From Sipunculus nudus (taxonomy: Eukaryota; Annelida; Sipuncula; Golfingiida; Sipunculidae), in NCBI GenBank assembly GCA_026874595.1, contig CM049308.1, forward strand, positions 44,029,327 through 44,093,326: DNA of 64,000 nucleotides. Reading direction: 5' to 3'. Under the pieces are notes generated by a model, which saw only the letters and a list, made by a program, of their open reading frames with translations, was not told where the DNA came from and did not search any database. The position numbers were made by a program, and so were the translations under genes. How positions within the stretch are numbered: the first letter of the stretch is position 1; every line of letters begins with the position of its first letter. Shown here piece by piece: positions 59,188 to 64,000 of the stretch.

Positions 59188-60963
59188 TTACACTTGCATC
59201 ACTTGGTTTGGGATACGGGCCCAAACTTGATGATGTTGATTTCCCTGTGTGGCTGATTCTGAGGTCAGTTTTTCCAGGTGCCGACAGCAGGCGGGAAGAG
59301 CGCACTTGAGTAAAATAACACACAGGATCACAACACTAAGAACTGAGACGATGAGCGAAGTGTTGACCCAAGAATGCGTCGGGGGAGGTACTATATTCTC
59401 CAAAGGCTCGATATAATTAAGTTGTTCTAGTGGCAGCTGGTCGGAGGTATTTAGTGCAATAATTTGGTCAAGGGTGTTCCACTCAGATAATTTGGCCAGC
59501 GCTGTTGAATCAAACTTAGGTACCCGCTCTCGGAGTGGGGACACCAGATCGGCGATTATCGGCAGCAAACTTATATTGAATGTATATTGCGCATGGTATA
59601 TACCTTTCAAAGTCCAGTTTTCAGATTTCAAGGAACAATAGTCTGTGAGTTGGATAGAATACACGCCGGCTGATAATGTCCTTTTACACTCATGCTTTCC
59701 CTTACAATTTTGGTATGCAGCTAGATGTTGGGTAGCAAGAACATATACTCCAGGGTAAAGTTCATATATCAAAGGTTCGTCGGCTCGGAATAATTTGATT
59801 CTACATTTATTTCTTAGTGAATCCTCTTGGTTTATTATAGCTCTTCCGCAAAGGTACTGGTTCCTAGCCCAGAGAGGCCCCGTACGGCATATTGTTGGAG
59901 ACGAACCAGTACAATTTGTTGGTGTTAACATGAGGCCTGATTCGGTGTGAAGGGCTATATCTGGAGCCAGCAGGAACTGTGAATACAATCCGGGGGAGAG
60001 GGGTAGTGGGAAAGACTGCAGACGATAACGAAGGTACTGGTCTCCATCATGGAACGGTAACATGGCTTGAAATATTAATACGTTCGAGTCCATCCAAATT
60101 GGCATTATTCGGATATGTGAGTAATACCAGGAAGCGCGCGCGGCGAAATATTGGAACCGTCTCGCTTGCTTAATGATAGCTTCAAGTTCAGCGGGGGGTA
60201 GTATTTCCTCTGTTAGGTGTTGACTTTCTAAAGATCGCCTCTGTGTAGAATATATGTCCATTTGAGGAGAGTACAAGAATATAGCTTGTTCGAGGGATAC
60301 TAATAAATGTTCATAGTTCATTTGAAAAGACATATGTTGAATAAAGTTGTGAATGATTTGAAGATGCCGGGTGACCGATATAGTGAAATTTTTAACGTAC
60401 GAAGCGAGACTAGAAATTCTATGCTGTGCGCTTACCACATGTAGCTGTACATGCTTTGTCACTGTGAGAAGGTCGTTTACCATGTGAATTGTGCGATTAG
60501 TAGATTGGAGAGCGAGGTCTACCGCCCGTCGATACACACCTAATTGTCTTTCGGTGACAGTTCCAAATAGCCAGTTGGACAGAGTGCCGACAAATTCAAA
60601 TGGTGCCCGTTTGTTTCTTGATTTCAGACTTACGCGTGTTCCAGTATCCTGCAAAAGCCTGGCTGCCCAGCGGAGTCTTCTTCCCCAATTACGTCTCAGA
60701 GCGGCGTCCAGGGTGAAATTATTTCTCTGTAGAATTTTCTTCAGTGCCTGGTGAATTGAGAACAGGCGAGGGTCTGGTTCTGGTTTCTGCAGTAAGACAA
60801 GTGTTGTCCATTCCGCTTTCAGGCCATATATATTGTCAACAATTTGGGCTGCGACACCTTGAGGGTATTGAATAATGTGTACATCGTCAGGTATATGTCG
60901 GCCATTAATCATCTGAATTATCAGAAAGTACGTCGTCCAAAAAATCAGTAGCTTCCAACACAT
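59188..60963 (-). CDS. env: Envelope glycoprotein of an errantivirus-like Ty3/Gypsy element, intact
   Basis: A 591-codon frame from a true ATG. It has a hydrophobic N-terminus (residues 4-17) as signal peptide, a furin-type site R-N-K-R at 116-119 followed by a fusion-peptide-like segment (120-136, with the F-x-F-x-G and L-F-G pattern shared by insect errantivirus Env and baculovirus F proteins), eight N-x-S/T sequons, and one membrane anchor at about 536-557 with a 35-residue tail. Such proteins are class I-like fusion proteins that can let an element leave and enter cells. It lies 113 bp downstream of pol; in errantiviruses env is made from a spliced RNA, and no splice site was verified here. 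No stop or frameshift interrupts it, unlike pol. Function in this copy is unproven. Confidence 0.9.
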   Translation of the reverse strand: MCWKLLIFWTTYFLIIQMINGRHIPDDVHIIQYPQGVAAQIVDNIYGLKAEWTTLVLLQKPEPDPRLFSIHQALKKILQRNNFTLDAALRRNWGRRLRWAARLLQDTGTRVSLKSRNKRAPFEFVGTLSNWLFGTVTERQLGVYRRAVDLALQSTNRTIHMVNDLLTVTKHVQLHVVSAQHRISSLASYVKNFTISVTRHLQIIHNFIQHMSFQMNYEHLLVSLEQAIFLYSPQMDIYSTQRRSLESQHLTEEILPPAELEAIIKQARRFQYFAARASWYYSHIRIMPIWMDSNVLIFQAMLPFHDGDQYLRYRLQSFPLPLSPGLYSQFLLAPDIALHTESGLMLTPTNCTGSSPTICRTGPLWARNQYLCGRAIINQEDSLRNKCRIKLFRADEPLIYELYPGVYVLATQHLAAYQNCKGKHECKRTLSAGVYSIQLTDYCSLKSENWTLKGIYHAQYTFNISLLPIIADLVSPLRERVPKFDSTALAKLSEWNTLDQIIALNTSDQLPLEQLNYIEPLENIVPPPTHSWVNTSLIVSVLSVVILCVILLKCALPACCRHLEKLTSESATQGNQHHQVWARIPNQVMQV

Positions 60964-61075
60964 TATTGTATTTAACTCTCTTGATCTGTCTGAGTCGAGG
61001 GTTACGTACAGAGTGAGGTGTGGAGTCTACAGGGGAGGGTGACCGGGCACGTTTTGTTATATGTGCATGCGTCGG

Positions 61076-62140
61076 TTATGAAGGAACTTGATTGGCCAAC
61101 GGGGTTGGGGGGCGGCTAGGCATGTCGATATCTGATTCGGCGGTGTCGGGTGTGCTCGTGTCAGGGTCATTAGTGTTGTTACATTCGGCGTCATGGGGGT
61201 CTGGGTCTGGGGTATTGTCCGGATTGCCCGTGGCAGGCTGATTCTGATTAGTCTGATTACAGGATGGGGTAATTGGAGCCTCCCAGGCTGGGCGTCGGCG
61301 TGACCTCTTAGGGCGCGGGGGAAGTTCGTCCCAGACAAGGTCAGGGTCCACTAATTTCACATGGTCTCTGTGTACTTTTTTCAATTCACCCGTGACCTGA
61401 TTTCGCAAGTGACATGTAAGCCCAGAAATTCTGAAGACCTGCCATTGAGGGTCCCACTTAGAAGAAAACGTAATTGGCTCTGGAGCAAGTAAAACTACTG
61501 TGTCCCCTACTTGTATCTGTTTTGCATTAGCCCGTTTGTTTATGGCTGCTCTGTTAGTTTCCCTAGCGTACCGGGTGTTTTCATTAGCTATGGAGAACGC
61601 TTCTGAAAGGTCGTCCAGTCTATTACCAAAAGGGGAGATTGAGGTTGCAGCTTGAAGTAAGCGACCAAGGGGCAGTCTCGGTTGTCTTCCATACAACAAG
61701 TAAAACGGGGAATAGCCCGTTACACTGCTAATGCTCACCCTGTGTGCAAACAATACGTCTCCAACATAGTTTTCCCATTGGTTTGGTTTGTTATTTACTA
61801 ACTTATTTAGAATTTCTTTGAAGGAGCGGTTAAACCGTTCGATGCGGCCATTGGAGGCGGGATGCTGTGGAGTTGAACGCCTATGATCTATGCCGAGGTC
61901 TTTCATGTGTTGCATGAAGGCACCTGTACAGAACTCCGTCCCATTGTCTGTTAGGACTACTTCGGGAACCCCATGGGAGGGAATGAACTGATTAGCAAAG
62001 GCCCTCCAGACTGCCTCATTGGATTTAGACTGCAGAGGGTAAGCTTCCGCAAACCCACTTAAATGGTCAATTATTGTTAGGACATACTTATTGCCCAGTG
62101 TGGAGTTCGTGAAAGGACCAATTAAGTCCATAGAAATCAT
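61076..62140 (-). pseudogene. pol: pol, integrase core and C-terminal part
   Basis: A 354-codon frame with the retroviral-type integrase catalytic triad: Asp5 (MDLIGP), Asp65 (LTDNGTEF) and Glu101 (GRIERFNRS), spaced D-35-E. The C-terminal part (about 205-270) has the VGDTVVLL and KVHRDHVKL blocks of the Gypsy integrase tail, then a basic PKRSRRR and a Thr/Pro/Asp-rich end. An in-frame TAG (62143-62141) separates it from the HHCC domain just upstream, so it is the downstream part of a disrupted polyprotein rather than a separate gene. Confidence 0.9.
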
Positions 62141-62685
62141 CTACATTGGGGAAACGGGCTGTGGCATAGTACCCATAGGCATTTCTTCTCTTTTTCGTGA
62201 GTGGGCGATACAAACTGTACAATGAGCCAAGATAGCCCGAACTTCCTGTCGCATAGCTGGCCAGAGATATGATTCATGCAAGCGGTTTAGGGTTTTGAGA
62301 GTAGCCATATGACCGACCTCTCTATGGGCCCTATTAATGACAGAATCGTGATATTTGCTGGGGAGTACTAAACAGGGGTATTCGGCCAACTCCCTAGTGG
62401 GCCGCCTAATAGAATACAGGACGTCATTAATCAGGACATATTCAGAGTGGTTTGGGTCAGACGCTGCCAAAATTAAGTCAGGGAATTCTGCTTGTTGCGC
62501 TTTGGCGACCTCTTCTAGATTGAGGTGATCAGCCAGACAAGGTAGTTGCTCGAATGTGATGTCGTCGGGGTACGCTTTTGGGTCTATCCACTCATGATCA
62601 ACATCGATTATTGCTATGGGCTGGCCGGTTGGCCTGGATAGAAAATCCGCACACACGTTATCTGATCCTTTAAAATATCGAATAT
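62141..62685 (-). pseudogene. pol: pol, RNase H end and integrase zinc-binding domain
   Basis: Genuine homology starts at IRYFKGSDNVCADFLSR (end of the RNase H/connection region), after a frame change at about 62683. The HHCC domain is complete: His-x4-His (HREVGH) and Cys-x2-Cys (CTVC) about 29 residues later. It ends at the TAG at 62141. The codons upstream of 62685 in this frame overlap the RT/RNase H frame and are out of register. Confidence 0.85.
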
Positions 62686-63827
62686 TCTGACAGGAAAAGG
62701 GCCCACCTAGCCAATTTGGCATTGAGGAGTTTCTTATCAAATAACGAGAGGAGAGGTTTGTGGTCAGTGTAAATTGTAAACTCGGATCCCAGGAGATAGG
62801 GCCTGAGTTTTTGCACTGCGCTTACTATAGCATATGCCTCCTTTTCAATTGTGGACCAGCGTCGTTGGATGTCTGTTAGTTGCTGTGAAAAGTACTGTAT
62901 CACCTTGTGTTGGCCATTTCCATGGGTTTGTGTAAGCACAGCTCCTATAGCTACGTCACTGGCGTCCGAATACAAGGAGTAGGGCAAATCTGTGCGGGGG
63001 AAAGCTAAGACAGGGGTTGACACCAGGGCATTCTGGAGGTCTCTGTAAGCTAGATCGTGCTTGGGACCCCATAGAAAAGCACACTTCTTTTTTAGCAGGT
63101 CAGTGAATTGGGCTGCTTTTGCTGCATAACCTGGAATTGAATTACGGTAGTAATTGGTCATGCCCAAAAACGATCTTAACTGTTTTTGGTTAGTAGGGGG
63201 GGTCATCGCTTGAATAGCAGCTGTTTTGTCTGGATCTGGGTGGACCCCGGATGCATTAATGATATAACCCAGTAATTTGACTTTCTCAAGTGCAAAAGCA
63301 CATTTGGACGGTTTGAGTCGCAGGTTAGCCTCTTGTAACCGTTTAAGAACACTACGGACATGTTGCACATGAGATTTCATATCCGGGCTATAAATGACAA
63401 TATCATCTATATACACAAATACACAGACCCCTATGAGGTCGCGAAATATTGTTTCCATTGTCCTTTGGAAGAAACTGGGCGCGTTACAAAGTCCGAACGG
63501 GACTCTGAGGAATTCGAATTGGCCTCTGTGACAGATAAAAGCCGTTTTTTCTGTATCACGGGGATCTATTGCAAGATGGTGGTACCCGCTCTTCAAATCT
63601 AATGTGGTAAATACAGCGCTACCGCCCAGGAGGTCAAAAATTTCGTCAATACGTTGTAAAGGGTATCGATCTTTTCTCGTGACACCATTTAAAGCCCTAT
63701 AGTCCACACAAAAACGGACTGATCCTGGTTCTTTCTTAGGTACTAAAGTGACTGGACTAGCCCACGGGCTACACGAGGGCCGTATGACGTTTGCTGCCAA
63801 CATTTCATCAATTTTGTCAGAAATCAC
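62670..63827 (-). pseudogene. pol: pol, reverse transcriptase and RNase H
   Basis: RT motifs in order: CVDYRALN (40-47), the catalytic Asp in LDLKSGYH (77), SFFQRTM (118-124), and YIDD (139-142) with the two catalytic Asp residues. The thumb and connection (LGYIINASGVHPDP) lead to RNase H with Asp288 (YSDAS), Glu328 region (STIEKEAY) and Asp355 (YTDHKPL). All active-site residues are present, but the frame closes at 62670 through a frameshift. The listed 5' end is only where this frame begins; the codon at 63827 is GTG and the domain continues upstream in another frame. Confidence 0.9.
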
Positions 63828-64000
63828 ATCTGCCTTTTCAGTGGTGTGCGGTATGCCCTCTGATAAATAGGGGGACCATCGGTTATGATTCTCATAGGCG
63901 TACCTTTATGAAAACCATTAGGATCGCCAGGGCCGGAAAAACATTCCTAAATTCAATAATAACATCATCGATTTCTGGGAAACCTGTCGCAGGGAGTGTA
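63828..64000 (-). pseudogene. pol: pol, segment before RT, frameshifted and cut by window end
   Basis: Gypsy pol signatures before the RT domain are readable in pieces: FPEIDDVIIEF in one frame, then PPIYQRAYRTPL in another, then KADVISDKIDEM in the frame of the RT. Frame changes fall at about 63930-63936 and in the T run (minus-strand A run) at 63835-63838. The protease, gag, primer-binding site and 5' LTR lie beyond 64000. Confidence 0.75.

Noticed and set aside
60491-60754. Plus-strand frame of 87 codons opposite env
   Set aside because: Antisense shadow of the env coding sequence.
61057-61338. 93-codon frame overlapping the integrase tail
   Set aside because: Out-of-frame shadow of the Pro/Thr-rich integrase C-terminus.
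62141-62143. The TAG as a programmed read-through stop
   Set aside because: It lies between the integrase zinc domain and catalytic core, not at gag-pol, and the same pol has several frameshifts, so decay or sequence error is simpler.

Overview
This is eukaryotic, intron-age, repeat-dominated DNA, most likely from a bivalve mollusc or a close relative. The reasons are the AT-rich background, the very high density of short non-autonomous repeats that open with a GAGCTATAG-type hairpin and a CCGT tract (a style I associate with bivalve genomes), a degraded THAP-type gene, hAT, pogo and Harbinger-like insertions, and a Ty3/Gypsy retroelement with an F-type envelope gene. The species call is inference. 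Almost none of the window encodes host protein; the short open frames in it are mostly chance or repeat-derived.

Layout. 1-4.85 kb is a 45-bp minisatellite (open for 15-residue repeats) that contains a nearly perfect 1,411-bp tandem duplication; a stray fragment of the array lies at 5.44 kb. 5.6-15.06 kb is bounded by long inverted repeats and encloses the wreck of a THAP-domain protein (10.4-12.2 kb); this looks like an old large DNA transposon whose left end was split by 3.1 kb of other sequence. 15.23-24.66 kb is a second large palindromic structure: two 2.2-kb arms around 5 kb of spacer, each starting with an identical 145-bp promoter-like segment carrying an NRF1-type motif, followed by matched splice-like signals. 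24.9-26.45 kb is a purine-rich minisatellite in AT tracts with two tRNA-like (SINE) segments.

26.5-57.7 kb is a patchwork of non-autonomous repeats. I call them family A (hairpin AGCTCAGCTGACT/AGTCATCTGAGCT), family B (about 280-bp tandem units with the palindrome GGTGGCGCCACC), family C (GTATCCGCC hairpin), D (AGCCC/GGGCT hairpin), E (GGGCC/GCCC hairpin followed by a 145-bp satellite) and F. Cleaner DNA transposons sit inside them: a hAT-like element at 41.40-44.42 kb holding a pogo-like element that holds a Harbinger-like MITE; a 1.58-kb TIR element at 44.59-46.17 kb holding a hAT with a perfect 8-bp target duplication; and a pogo-like element at 55.36-56.75 kb inside a family A copy. A clean exon-like segment at 51.7 kb is followed by a 51-bp tandem array apparently made from its own 3' end.

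58.15-64.0 kb is the 3' half of a Ty3/Gypsy (errantivirus-like) element on the minus strand: pol fragments, an uninterrupted 591-codon envelope gene, a polypurine tract and a 607-bp 3' LTR. Its pol is broken by frameshifts and a stop while env is intact. The protease, gag and 5' LTR lie beyond the window.
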